Shown here piece after piece: positions 16,126 to 25,500 of a stretch of 64,000 bases of DNA. The notes beneath the pieces are model-generated. The model was not told the DNA's origin. It ran no database searches and was given only the letters and a program-made list of their open reading frames with translations. Each line of letters starts with the position of its first letter. The stretch's first letter is position 1. The translations under genes and the position numbers were made by a program. Source of the stretch: Rhizobiales bacterium 2SD (GTDB lineage: Bacteria; Pseudomonadota; Alphaproteobacteria; Rhizobiales; Beijerinckiaceae); NCBI GenBank assembly GCA_005502805.1, contig SCMY01000006.1, positions 124,001-188,000 on the forward strand, written 5' to 3'.

Positions 16126-19100
16126 GCCTGTTTGAGCTTTTCGTCCGCCGGCCGGTCCTTTCGACCGTCCTCAGCCTGCTCGTCGTCCTGATCGGCTTCG
16201 TCTCCTATACGCGCCTGACGGTGCGCGAATACCCGAACATCGACGAGCCGATCGTCTCGGTGCAGACGGTCTATCGCGGCGCCAGCGCCGAGATCATCGA
16301 GACGCAGGTCACGCAGATCCTGGAGAACTCGATCGCCGGCATCGAAGGCATCGAGATCATCAACTCGACCAGCCGCCAGGAGCGCAGCCAGATCTCGGTG
16401 CGTTTCCGGCCGGATGTCGATCCCGACGTGGCGGCGTCCGATGTGCGCGACCGCGTCAGCCGCGTGCGCGGCCGCATGCCCGACGAGATCGACGAGCCGA
16501 TCATCGCCAAGGTCGAGGCTGACGCCCAGCCGGTGATGTACCTGTCGCTGACCAGCTCGCGGCACTCGCCGCTGGAGCTGACCGACTTCGCCGACCGCTT
16601 CATCGCCGACCGCGTCCAGAACATCACCGGTGTCGCCGAGGTCCGCATCCTCGGCCAGCGCCAATACGCCATGCGCATCTGGCTCGATCGCGCCCGGCTC
16701 GCCGCCTACAACATCACCGTCCAGGAGATCGAGGCGGCGCTGCGCGCCCAGAACGTCGAGATTCCCTCCGGCCGGATCGAGAGCAACGACCGCGAATTCA
16801 CCGTGCTCTCGCAGACCAGCCTGAACACGCCCGAGCAGTTCCGCGAGATCACGGTCAAGGACGCCAACGGCTTCCCGGTCAAGCTGCGCGACATCGCCAA
16901 GGTCGAGCTCGGCGCGCGCGAGGAGCGCAATGCCGCCTGGTTCCGCGGCAACCCCTCGGTGACGATCGGCATCGTCAAGCAGGCGACGGCCAATCCGCTC
17001 GACGTCTCCGCCGGCGTCGTCGCCGCGCTGCCGAGCATCCGCGAGGATTTGCCCGACGGCATGGCGATCGCGACCTCCTATGACACCTCGATCTTCATCG
17101 ATCGTTCGATCAAGGCGGTCTACACCACGATCGGCGAGGCGGTCGTCCTCGTCGTCCTGATCATCTTCCTGTTCCTGCGTTCGCTGCGCGCGACGCTGAT
17201 CCCGCTCGTGACGATTCCTGTCTCGCTGATCGGCGCCTTCGCGCTGATGTATGCGATGGGGTTCACCGTCAACACGCTGACCCTGCTCTCGATGGTGCTC
17301 GCTATCGGTCTTGTCGTCGACGACGCGATCGTCGTGCTCGAGAACATCCACCGCCACATCGAAGAAGGGATGGAGCCGACCAAGGCGGCGATCAAGGGCA
17401 TCAACGAGATCGCCTTCGCGGTCGTCGCGATGACGCTGACGCTGGTTGCGGTCTATGCGCCGATGGCCTTCTCGACCGGGCGTACCGGCAAGCTCTTCGT
17501 CGAGTTCGCGCTGACGCTCGCCGGCGCGGTGCTGGTCTCGGGCTTCGTCGCGCTGACGCTGACGCCGATGATGTGCGCCAAGCTGCTGAAGCACCATGAC
17601 AAGCACAATTGGCTCTACAATATCCTGGAGCGCTTCTTCGAGGCGCTCGCCAGCGGCTATCGTCGCTCGCTGCGTTTTGCACTGTCGGTCAGGCCGCTGG
17701 TCGTGCTGCTGGCGCTCGGCGTTGCCGGCGGTAGCTATTTCTTCTTCACCAACCTGCGCTCGGAGCTCGCGCCGGTCGAGGATCGCGGCACCATCACCGC
17801 GATCGGCGTTGCGCCCGAGGGCGCGACTATGGCCTTCACCGCCGACTATGCAAGGCGCGTCGAGGACTATTTCAGCAAGATCCAGGAGGTCGAGACCTAT
17901 CTCGTCATCGTCGGCTTCCCCGACGTGACGAGGGCGATCGCCTTCGCGCGTCTGAAGCCCTGGGAAGAACGCCAGCGCAAGCAGCAGAATCTCGTCGCCG
18001 AGATCAATAAGGGGCTGTCGCAGATTCCCGGCATCCGCCTGTTCGCGACCAATCCGCCCTCGCTCGGCCAGGGCGGCGCCAACAGCAAGCCGGTCGAGTT
18101 CGTGCTGCGCTCCTCCGATCCTTACGTGACGATCAAGGAGAACGTCGACAGGCTGATCGCCGAGGTCCAGGGCAATCCGGCGCTGACCAATATCGAGACC
18201 AACCTCATCCTCGACAAGCCGCAGATCAAGGTCTCGATCGACCGCCAGCGCGCCGCCGATCTTGGCGTCGGCGTCGACGTGATCGGCCGCACCATGGAAA
18301 CGCTGCTCGGCGGCCGCCAGGTCACGCGCTTCAACATGAATGGCGAGCAATACGACGTCATGCTGCAAGTCGCGGGTGCTGAGCGCAGCACGCCGCAGGC
18401 GCTGCAGTCGATCTATCTGATGGGCCGCGGCGGCCAGGCGGTGCAGCTCTCCAGCCTCGTCCAGATCGAGGAGAACGTCGCGCCCAAGGAGCTGATCCGC
18501 TTCAACCAGCTGCGTTCGGCGACGATCACCGCCGTGCCCGGGCCGGGCTACTCGCTCGGCGATGCCTTGAACGTGCTGGAGCAGGGGGCGGCCAAGGTGC
18601 TGCCGGCCTCGTTCCAGACCGACTATTCCGGCCAGAGCCGCGAGTTCAAGCAGTCGGGCTCGTCGATCCTGCTCGTCTTCCTGCTGGCGCTCGGCTTCAT
18701 CTATCTGGTGCTGGCGGCGCAGTTCGAGAGCTTCGTCGACCCCGTGGTGATCATGGTGTCCGTGCCGCTCTCGATCACTGGCGCGCTCGCGGCGCTCTAT
18801 TTCTCAGGCGGCACGCTCAACGTCTACAGCCAGATCGGCCTGATCACCCTGGTCGGCCTGATCACCAAGCACGGCATCCTGATCCTCGAATTCACCAACC
18901 AGCTGCGCGAGGAAGGGCACGAGATGATCGACGCCCTGGTCGACGCGGCGGAATTGCGCCTGCGGCCGATCCTGATGACGACGGGCGCGATGGTGCTGGG
19001 TGCGGTGCCGCTGGCGCTGGCGGAAGGCGCCGGTGCCGAAAGCCGCTCGCAGATCGGCTGGGTGATCGTCGGCGGCATGACCTTCGGCACGCTGCTCACG

Positions 19101-19196
19101 CTCTATGTCGTGCCGGTCGCCTACAGCTACATGGCGCGGACCAAACACGGCTCGCGCCATGCCCCGGCCGAGGCGCACCCGCAGCCGGCGGAATGA
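16122..19196 (+). CDS. RND efflux transporter, HAE1-type, system 1
   Basis: This 1024-residue inner-membrane pump has the RND plan of two repeats, each with one membrane helix, a large periplasmic porter/docking loop, and five more helices. The proton-relay segment GLVVDDAIVVLENIHRH (about residue 400) keeps the paired aspartates. The second-half GLITLVGLITKHGILILEF segment holds the partner lysine. The N-terminus FVRRPVLSTVL and VREYPNIDEP are typical of hydrophobe/amphiphile exporters. It forms an operon with the adaptor and is probably repressed by the TetR protein at 14265. The substrate range cannot be inferred from sequence alone. Confidence 0.93.
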   Translation: MSLFELFVRRPVLSTVLSLLVVLIGFVSYTRLTVREYPNIDEPIVSVQTVYRGASAEIIETQVTQILENSIAGIEGIEIINSTSRQERSQISVRFRPDVDPDVAASDVRDRVSRVRGRMPDEIDEPIIAKVEADAQPVMYLSLTSSRHSPLELTDFADRFIADRVQNITGVAEVRILGQRQYAMRIWLDRARLAAYNITVQEIEAALRAQNVEIPSGRIESNDREFTVLSQTSLNTPEQFREITVKDANGFPVKLRDIAKVELGAREERNAAWFRGNPSVTIGIVKQATANPLDVSAGVVAALPSIREDLPDGMAIATSYDTSIFIDRSIKAVYTTIGEAVVLVVLIIFLFLRSLRATLIPLVTIPVSLIGAFALMYAMGFTVNTLTLLSMVLAIGLVVDDAIVVLENIHRHIEEGMEPTKAAIKGINEIAFAVVAMTLTLVAVYAPMAFSTGRTGKLFVEFALTLAGAVLVSGFVALTLTPMMCAKLLKHHDKHNWLYNILERFFEALASGYRRSLRFALSVRPLVVLLALGVAGGSYFFFTNLRSELAPVEDRGTITAIGVAPEGATMAFTADYARRVEDYFSKIQEVETYLVIVGFPDVTRAIAFARLKPWEERQRKQQNLVAEINKGLSQIPGIRLFATNPPSLGQGGANSKPVEFVLRSSDPYVTIKENVDRLIAEVQGNPALTNIETNLILDKPQIKVSIDRQRAADLGVGVDVIGRTMETLLGGRQVTRFNMNGEQYDVMLQVAGAERSTPQALQSIYLMGRGGQAVQLSSLVQIEENVAPKELIRFNQLRSATITAVPGPGYSLGDALNVLEQGAAKVLPASFQTDYSGQSREFKQSGSSILLVFLLALGFIYLVLAAQFESFVDPVVIMVSVPLSITGALAALYFSGGTLNVYSQIGLITLVGLITKHGILILEFTNQLREEGHEMIDALVDAAELRLRPILMTTGAMVLGAVPLALAEGAGAESRSQIGWVIVGGMTFGTLLTLYVVPVAYSYMARTKHGSRHAPAEAHPQPAE

Positions 19197-19343
19197 TCGG
19201 CGATCCGGGTAGAGGATATCCGGATAGCCCATAGCGGAAACCTCTATTCGCTTTCGCCGGCGGCGGCCGCTAACCCGTCCGGCGGCGGCGCTCAATGAGC
19301 GAGAACTCAGGCAGCCGCCCGTAACCTGAACGGGAGGAACGGC

Positions 19344-20324
19344 ATGAGGATCGGTTTCTGGCTCAAGGCTGCGGCGTTCGCTGCCTCCATGGCAAGCGCG
19401 GTCGCACAGGCGCAGAATTTCCCGAGCAAGCCGGTCACCATGTTGATCCCGTTCGCCGCAGGTGGGCCGACCGACGTGGTCGGGCGTCTCGTCGGCGAGC
19501 ATATGAGCCGCACGCTCGGCCAGCCGGTGATCATCGAGAATGCGGTTGGTGCCGCCGGCACGCTGGCCGGGCAGCGCCTGATGGCCTCGCCCGCCGACGG
19601 CCATGTCATCCTGATCGGCCATACCGGCACGCATGCCGCAGCGGTCTCGCTCAATCCCAACCTGAAATACCGGCCGGTCGAGGATTTCGCTCCGGTCGGG
19701 CTGGTCAACACCAACCCGATCTTCCTGACCGTGCGCAAGACCCATCCGAGCGCGACGCTCTCCGAGTTCGTCACCTGGGTGAAAGCGAACGAGAAGGCGG
19801 CCAGCAACGCCCATGCCGGCGTCGGCTCGGTCAGCCACACCACCTGCCTGCTGTTTAACACCGTCGTCGGGGTCAAGCCGAACGGCGTGCCCTATCGCGG
19901 TACCGGCCCGGCGATGAACGACCTCGTTGCCGGCCAGGTCGACTATCTCTGCGACCAGGCGGTCAATGTCGCTCCGCAGCACCGCGCCGGCACGATCAAG
20001 ACGCTCGCCGTCGCCTCGACTGCCCGCGCGACGGCGCTGCCGGACGTGCCGACCAGCACGGAAGCCGGCGTGCCCGGCTTCAAGGTCGAGGTTTGGAACG
20101 CCATGTTCGCGCCGAAGGACACGCCGGCGCCGGTCGTCGCCAAGCTGAATGGAGCGCTGAAAGCAGCCCTTGCCGATGCGACGGTCAAGGCCAAGCTCAA
20201 CGAGCTCGGCGCCGAAATCCCCTCGGCCGAACTGCAGGAGCCGGCTGGCCTGCGCAGCTTCGTCGGCGCCGAGATCGAGCGCTGGGCGCCGATCATCAAG
20301 GCGAGCGGCGTCAAGATCGAGTGA
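19344..20324 (+). CDS. Tripartite tricarboxylate transporter (Bug/TctC) binding protein, orphan
   Basis: The 326-residue product is an exported periplasmic binding protein with a signal peptide (cleavage near AVAQAQ). The Bug fold signatures are IPFAAGGPTDVVGRL near the start, GAAGTLAGQRLMASPADGHVIL, and VPYRGTGPAMNDLVAGQVDY. A strong GGGAGGA ribosome-binding site precedes the ATG. No TctA or TctB gene adjoins it, as is common for this abundant family; it may pair with the tctBA genes at 30746-32747 or with another membrane pair. It converges on pbpC with only three bases between the stops. The ligand is unknown; carboxylates are usual. Confidence 0.88.
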   Translation: MRIGFWLKAAAFAASMASAVAQAQNFPSKPVTMLIPFAAGGPTDVVGRLVGEHMSRTLGQPVIIENAVGAAGTLAGQRLMASPADGHVILIGHTGTHAAAVSLNPNLKYRPVEDFAPVGLVNTNPIFLTVRKTHPSATLSEFVTWVKANEKAASNAHAGVGSVSHTTCLLFNTVVGVKPNGVPYRGTGPAMNDLVAGQVDYLCDQAVNVAPQHRAGTIKTLAVASTARATALPDVPTSTEAGVPGFKVEVWNAMFAPKDTPAPVVAKLNGALKAALADATVKAKLNELGAEIPSAELQEPAGLRSFVGAEIERWAPIIKASGVKIE

Positions 20325-20327
20325 GGA

Positions 20328-22577
20328 CTACTGCAGCCTAACCGAAACACTCTCGCTGGCGCCGGCGGCGTCGATCACCGAGATGCGCACGAAACCCTTG
20401 CCGGGTGGCTGCCAGGCGGCTTCCCGGCGCTTCACCGCCGCCATCACCGGCGCGCCGTCGACCAGCCAGGTGAAAGGGGCGACGCCGCCGGAGACCTTGA
20501 GGTTGAGCTGCGGGGCACCGTCGACCGCCGAGGCGGAAAGATCGATCTTCGCGCCCTCGGGTGGGAAGGCGAGCTTGAGGCCGGGCGTGGCCAGAGCTGC
20601 GACCGTCTTTGGTACGTCCTGGCGTAAGTGCCGCAGCGGCGGCGGCAAGGTCGCGCTGCTGGCGGCGATCGTGCCCGGCGGCTGCACGAAGGGGTGTGGG
20701 TCGAGGCCGATGCGCGCGAAGGCGTCGAACAGGATCGGCGCCGCGACGACCCGCCCGACGAGGCCGGGCACCGCGGCATTGTCGGGCCGGCCGACCCAGA
20801 CGCCGATCGTATGCTTGCGGTCGAAGCCGACGGCCCAGGCGTCGCGATAGCCATAAGACGTGCCGGTCTTGTAGGCGATCCGGCCCGGCGGGGCGTTGAG
20901 TGGCGACGGCGCGCCGAGCAGCGTATCGGCGACATACCAGGCGGCGACCGGCTCGACGAGGCGCAAAGGCGGCTCGGCCACGCCGCTCGCCGGCTTCACA
21001 TGCAGCGGCACCACTTCGCCGCCACGGGCGAGGCCGACATAGAGCCGGGTCAGGTCGGAGAGCGTGATGCCGAGGCCGCCTAGACCGATGGCAAGGCCGG
21101 GTGCGCCGCCATCCTTGGGCATGGCGATCGCCGCGCCGGCATCCTTCAACCGCGACAGGAAGCGCTGCGGGCCGACGGCCGAGAGCAGCTCGACAGCCGG
21201 CAGATTGAGCGAGAGCTGCAGCGCCTTGCGGGCGCTGACCATGCCCTGGAAACCGAGGTCGAAATTCTCGGGAACATAGAGACCGTAGCGGGTCGGCCGG
21301 TCCTCCAGCATGGTCTCGGGATGGGCGAGACCGTTGTCGAAGGCGAGCGCGTAGATGAAGGGTTTTAGCGCCGAGCCGGGCGAGCGCAGCGCCTGTGTCA
21401 GGTCGAGCGAGCCGGCGCGTCCGGCGTCGAAATAATCGACACCGCCGACCGAGGCGCGGACCTCGCCGGTCTCGTTGTCGGCGACGAGGATGGCGATCGA
21501 GAGCTGCGGGCCTTGGCCGATGGCGCGCTCGCGGGCGAGCTGTTCCAGGCTCGCTTGCCAGCGCGCATCGATGGTCAGGCGCTGGCTGCGCTCACCTGGC
21601 GCCTCGGCGACGACCTGCTCGGCCGTATGCGGGGCGAGATTGGGGAAGGGCTTGCGTGCCGTCGGCACCGGCTCTTCGCGCGCGGCGGCGACCTCGTCGG
21701 AGGTCGCAAGCCCTGCGGCTTCGACCCGGGCGAGCACGCGCTCGCGCGCCTTTCGCGCGGCGTCCGGGAAACGGTCGGGCCGGCGCGTCTCCGGCGATTG
21801 CGGCAGGGCGACGAGCAGCGCCGCTTCGGCGGTCGAGAGCCGCTTCGGCTCCTTGCCGAAATAGGCGAAGCTCGCGGCGCGCACCCCTTCGAGATTGCCG
21901 CCGAACGGGGCGAGGGTGAGATAGAGGTCGAGAACTTCAGTCTTGCTGAAGCGCCGGTCCAGCTCGACCGCGCGCACCGCCTGCCGGAGCTTGGCGGATA
22001 ACGAGCGTTCCTGGCGCGGCTCGAGCAGACGGGCGACCTGCATGGTCAGCGTCGAGCCGCCCGAGACGATGCGGCCGTTCGCCAGCATCTGCGCGGCCGC
22101 CCGCACCACGCCGAGCGGGTCGATGCCGGCATGATCGTCGAAGCGCTTGTCCTCGAAGGCCTTGAGCATGGCGAGGTAGCGCGGATCGACGTCATCGGCG
22201 CCGACCGGCAGCTTCCAGCGCCCGTCACTGGTGACGAAGGGGCGCAGCAGCTTGCCCTCGCGGTCGAGCACTACGGTCGAACGGTCGCGCGCGGCGGCGA
22301 AGTCGATCGGGGGGAGGGTGGAGGCGTACCAGACGAGGGAGGCAGCGGTTGCGGCCACCAAGGCTAGAGCGCCTGCGCCAGCAAAGGCGAGCCGACGCGG
22401 CCAGGCGCGCTTTCCTTCTCCCCTCGGGGGAGAAGGTGGCAGCGCGAAGCGCTGACGGATGAGAGCCGCCCAGCTTGCGGCAAGCCCACCACCTGTCGCG
22501 CCGGCCCTCACCCCATCCCTCTCCCCTGAGGGGAGAGGGGGCTCCGTCGCGCTTGGCCCTTCGTGCGGCGCGCTCAC
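20328..22577 (-). CDS. pbpC: Penicillin-binding protein 1C (bifunctional peptidoglycan synthase)
   Basis: The 749-residue protein has an N-terminal cytoplasmic tail, a membrane anchor (about residues 61-83), a GT51 glycosyltransferase domain with EDKRFDDHAGIDPLG and GGSTLTMQVARLL, a transpeptidase domain with SPGSALKPF, SLN and YKTGTSYG, and the PBP1C C-terminal domain. It polymerises and crosslinks peptidoglycan in the periplasm. It follows the alpha-2-macroglobulin gene, the usual pairing. The start is taken as GTG 22577, seven bases after that gene's stop; the open frame reaches 22631 inside it. Residues about 13-55, just before the anchor, are encoded by a family B palindromic repeat. No usable start lies between repeat and anchor, so the repeat appears to be truly translated. 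Confidence 0.88.
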   Translation of the reverse strand: MSAPHEGPSATEPPLPSGERDGVRAGATGGGLAASWAALIRQRFALPPSPPRGEGKRAWPRRLAFAGAGALALVAATAASLVWYASTLPPIDFAAARDRSTVVLDREGKLLRPFVTSDGRWKLPVGADDVDPRYLAMLKAFEDKRFDDHAGIDPLGVVRAAAQMLANGRIVSGGSTLTMQVARLLEPRQERSLSAKLRQAVRAVELDRRFSKTEVLDLYLTLAPFGGNLEGVRAASFAYFGKEPKRLSTAEAALLVALPQSPETRRPDRFPDAARKARERVLARVEAAGLATSDEVAAAREEPVPTARKPFPNLAPHTAEQVVAEAPGERSQRLTIDARWQASLEQLARERAIGQGPQLSIAILVADNETGEVRASVGGVDYFDAGRAGSLDLTQALRSPGSALKPFIYALAFDNGLAHPETMLEDRPTRYGLYVPENFDLGFQGMVSARKALQLSLNLPAVELLSAVGPQRFLSRLKDAGAAIAMPKDGGAPGLAIGLGGLGITLSDLTRLYVGLARGGEVVPLHVKPASGVAEPPLRLVEPVAAWYVADTLLGAPSPLNAPPGRIAYKTGTSYGYRDAWAVGFDRKHTIGVWVGRPDNAAVPGLVGRVVAAPILFDAFARIGLDPHPFVQPPGTIAASSATLPPPLRHLRQDVPKTVAALATPGLKLAFPPEGAKIDLSASAVDGAPQLNLKVSGGVAPFTWLVDGAPVMAAVKRREAAWQPPGKGFVRISVIDAAGASESVSVRLQ
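22413..22540. repeat. Family B palindromic repeat, copy 2 (inside pbpC)
   Basis: The left arm 22413-22464 is the same as that of copy 1 at 10258-10310 over about 50 bases. The right arm 22505-22540 is a diverged inverted counterpart with the perfect hairpin CCTCTCCCC-TGA-GGGGAGAGG. The element is read through in pbpC as the proline/glycine-rich tail segments LPPSPPRGEG and PPLPSGERDG, without stops or frameshift. Confidence 0.85.
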
Positions 22578-22584
22578 TTCAGAC

Positions 22585-25500
22585 CTACCTTGCCGACGTG
22601 ATCTCGATCGTGCCGAAGCCCGTCCTGCCAAAACGGTCCGGCCGGTACATGTCCTCGATCACCGCCGCCGGGGCGACATAGCGGCCGGGCGAGACAGCCC
22701 GGGCGATATAGGCGACCGTATAGGACAGCGGGGCATTCTTGCCGCCATTGCGCTCGAAAGCCGCGACGAAACGGTCGTCGCGCGCCTCGGTATGGACAGG
22801 CGAGACCTCCTGCTTCAGCCAGTTCAAGCCCTCGACCGAAGCGCCCTCGGTCAGCTTGGCGTTCTCGATCTCGAGGCCGGCTGGAACGGGATCGACCAGC
22901 AGCAATCGGCCATAGCGCGAGGTGGGCTCGGTGACCTTGAGCGCGACGACATAGCGCTCGTTCTGGCGCAGGCGCGAGGGATCGACCCGCTCGCCCTTCA
23001 TGGTGAAGAGCGTGCGCTCCAGCCCAAAACCCTGGTTGAGGGCCGGTTCCGGCGTCGACGGGATGCCGGAGACGGTGATCACGGCATTGGCCGAGGCGGT
23101 GCCGGGATTGCCGATCACGAGAGGCTTCGCCTCAAGCGAGGCCTGTGGGACCGTGCGGTAGAAGGCGCCCTTGCGCTCGGCGCCGTCGACGGTCAGCGCC
23201 ATGCCCTCGGCGTCCTTGGCCATGGCGGCGGCGGCCATCGCCATCCACATGTTCTCCTGCGTCGAGGTGTAGCGCGCGTTCTGGCGCGCGTTCTGGACGA
23301 CATCGGCGGCGCGGGAGAGATCGGCGCGCTCGCCCTTGCTCTCGGCGATCAAAGTGAGGATGCCGGCGCCGTCGCGCAGCCGCGATCCATAATCGGGGCG
23401 TGACAGGCCGTCATCGCTGGCCTGCTGCAGCGTTCCCAGCGCGCTGCTGAAAGCCGCGCGGCCGCGGGTGCGGTCGCCGAGCAGCGAGAGCGCGGCGCCG
23501 ATCTGGGCGCGGGCGAGGGGTGAGCCGAAATCGCCGAGCTTGTTGTCGGCGAGATAGCGCAGATCGCCCATCACCGGCCGCCCATTGCGGGCGAGCACGT
23601 AGAGCGCATAGGCGATGCCGGCGGCATCCTCCTTGTTGATCTCGCTGGTGTTGACGACCTGGTTGCGCAGGCGGTCGAGCGCCATGTTGAACGCCGTCTG
23701 CGGCACCGCGAACTGGCGCTCGCGGGCGCGGGTCAGGAAGTCGGTGACGAAGGCGTCGAGCCAGAGATCCTCGCCGCCGACGCCCCAGAGGCCGAAGGAG
23801 CCGTTATTGCCCTGGCGGGCGAGCACACGCTCGATCGCGGCGGTGACGCGCTCATCGGCATTGCCGTCGAGTGCGAGGCTTTCCATGGTGGCGAGCCGGT
23901 TGACCACCAGCAGTGGCAGCGCCCGGCTGATGGTCTGCTCGGTGCAGCCATAGGGGTAGCGGTCGAGCGCCTTCAGCACGGCGGCGACGTCGAGCGCCGC
24001 GACCGGCGAGACCGAGACCGAGACCGCGCCGGAATCCGGCACGAGATCCGCCATCAAATCGGAGGAGACGGTGAGCGAGCCGCCGCCCGGGATCGGGCGG
24101 ACGATCCGGCGCGCGATCGTCTGGGTCGAGGGCTGCACCCGCACGGCGAGGTTCTGCACGGTACCGATGCCGTTGGGGCCGGTGACCTTGACGTCGAAGC
24201 TGGCGCGGCCGAGGCCGGCGGCGGTGACCGGGATCGTCAGCGAGCTCTTGGCGCCGGCGGCCATGGTCATGCTGCGGCGGGTCGCGTCGGCCGCGACCAC
24301 GACCGGGCCCTTGACGTCGAGATCGACGAGATAGGAGCCGGCCGGCCCCTCGACATTGTCGATCTGCAGGTGGAAGCGCGACTGGTCGCCGAGCGCCAGG
24401 AAGCGCGGCAGCGTCGCCTGGGCCACGATCTGGTCGCGCACGAAGACGTCGGCGCTGGCCTGGCCGGTGCGGCCGGCGCTCCAGGCCACCGCCATGACGC
24501 GCACGGAGCCGTTGAAGGCCGGCAGTTCGAAGTCGATCTTGGCGGTGCCGTCCGGCCCGAGCTTGACCACGCCGGAATAGCGCGCCAGCGGCTCCTGCGT
24601 CGGCGCCTCGCCATTGAGCTGCGGGGCGGCGTCGCCGCCGGAGCGGATCGCGCCGCGCGCGCCCTGCATGCCGTCGATCAGGTAGCCGTAGAGGTCGCGC
24701 AGTTCATGGCCGAGCTGGCGCTGGCCGAAGAAGTATTTGGTCGGATCGGGGCTCTCGAAGCGGGTCAGGTTGAGGATGCCGATATCGACCGCGGCGACGG
24801 TGATGAAGGCTTCTTCGCCTGCTTTCGCGCCCGTGACCTTGACCGGGAGCGACAGCGTCGAGAGCGGGCGCACGAGGTTGGGCGCGCCGAGATCGATGGC
24901 GAGGTTGCGCTCCTCCTTGCCGACGCTGAACCAGGCGAGGCCGATGGCGCGGCCGGGCATGCGTTGCGCCGCCGTGTCCATGGGGCGATGGGCCAGCACG
25001 ACGAGATAGGCGCTGGCGCCCCAGTCGGACTTGGCGGGGATGGTCACCGTCGTGCCATTGGCCGGCACGTCGACGGTGCGAATCTCGGCGACGCGATCGC
25101 TCATCACCGCCAGCGTCGCCTTGCCGGCGAAGCGCGGGGTGAGGCGCACCTGCATGCTCTCGCCATTGGCATAGGACGGCTTGTCGAGGGCGACGTCGAG
25201 CACATCCGGCTGGTCGGCGGTCTTCTCGGTCTCGTAGCCGACATTGAAGGAGACGCTGGTCTCGGTCGCCTCGCCGCCGTCGGCGCTGACGTCGAGCCGG
25301 TAATTGCCCCACTGCACGGGGGCGGCGATGCGGGCCGGAGCGTTCTCGGCGACGGCGATCTCGCCATCGGCGACGCGGCGGGTCGTCTTCACACCCTCAT
25401 AGTTCCAGCGGCCGTCTTGGTAGAACCACTGATAGTTGCGGGTGACCTTGGACAGCGTCCATTTCACGCCCTGGCGAGCGATGCGGCGGCCGTCGCCCTG

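Noticed and set aside
15651-18368. A 905-residue open frame on the minus strand opposite the RND-1 genes.
   Set aside because: Antisense shadow of adaptor and pump; composition typical of shadow frames and no ribosome-binding site.
22413-22540. Possible frameshift or pseudogene in pbpC because of the repeat.
   Set aside because: The frame is continuous from GTG 22577 through all catalytic motifs to the stop; only the cytoplasmic tail is altered.
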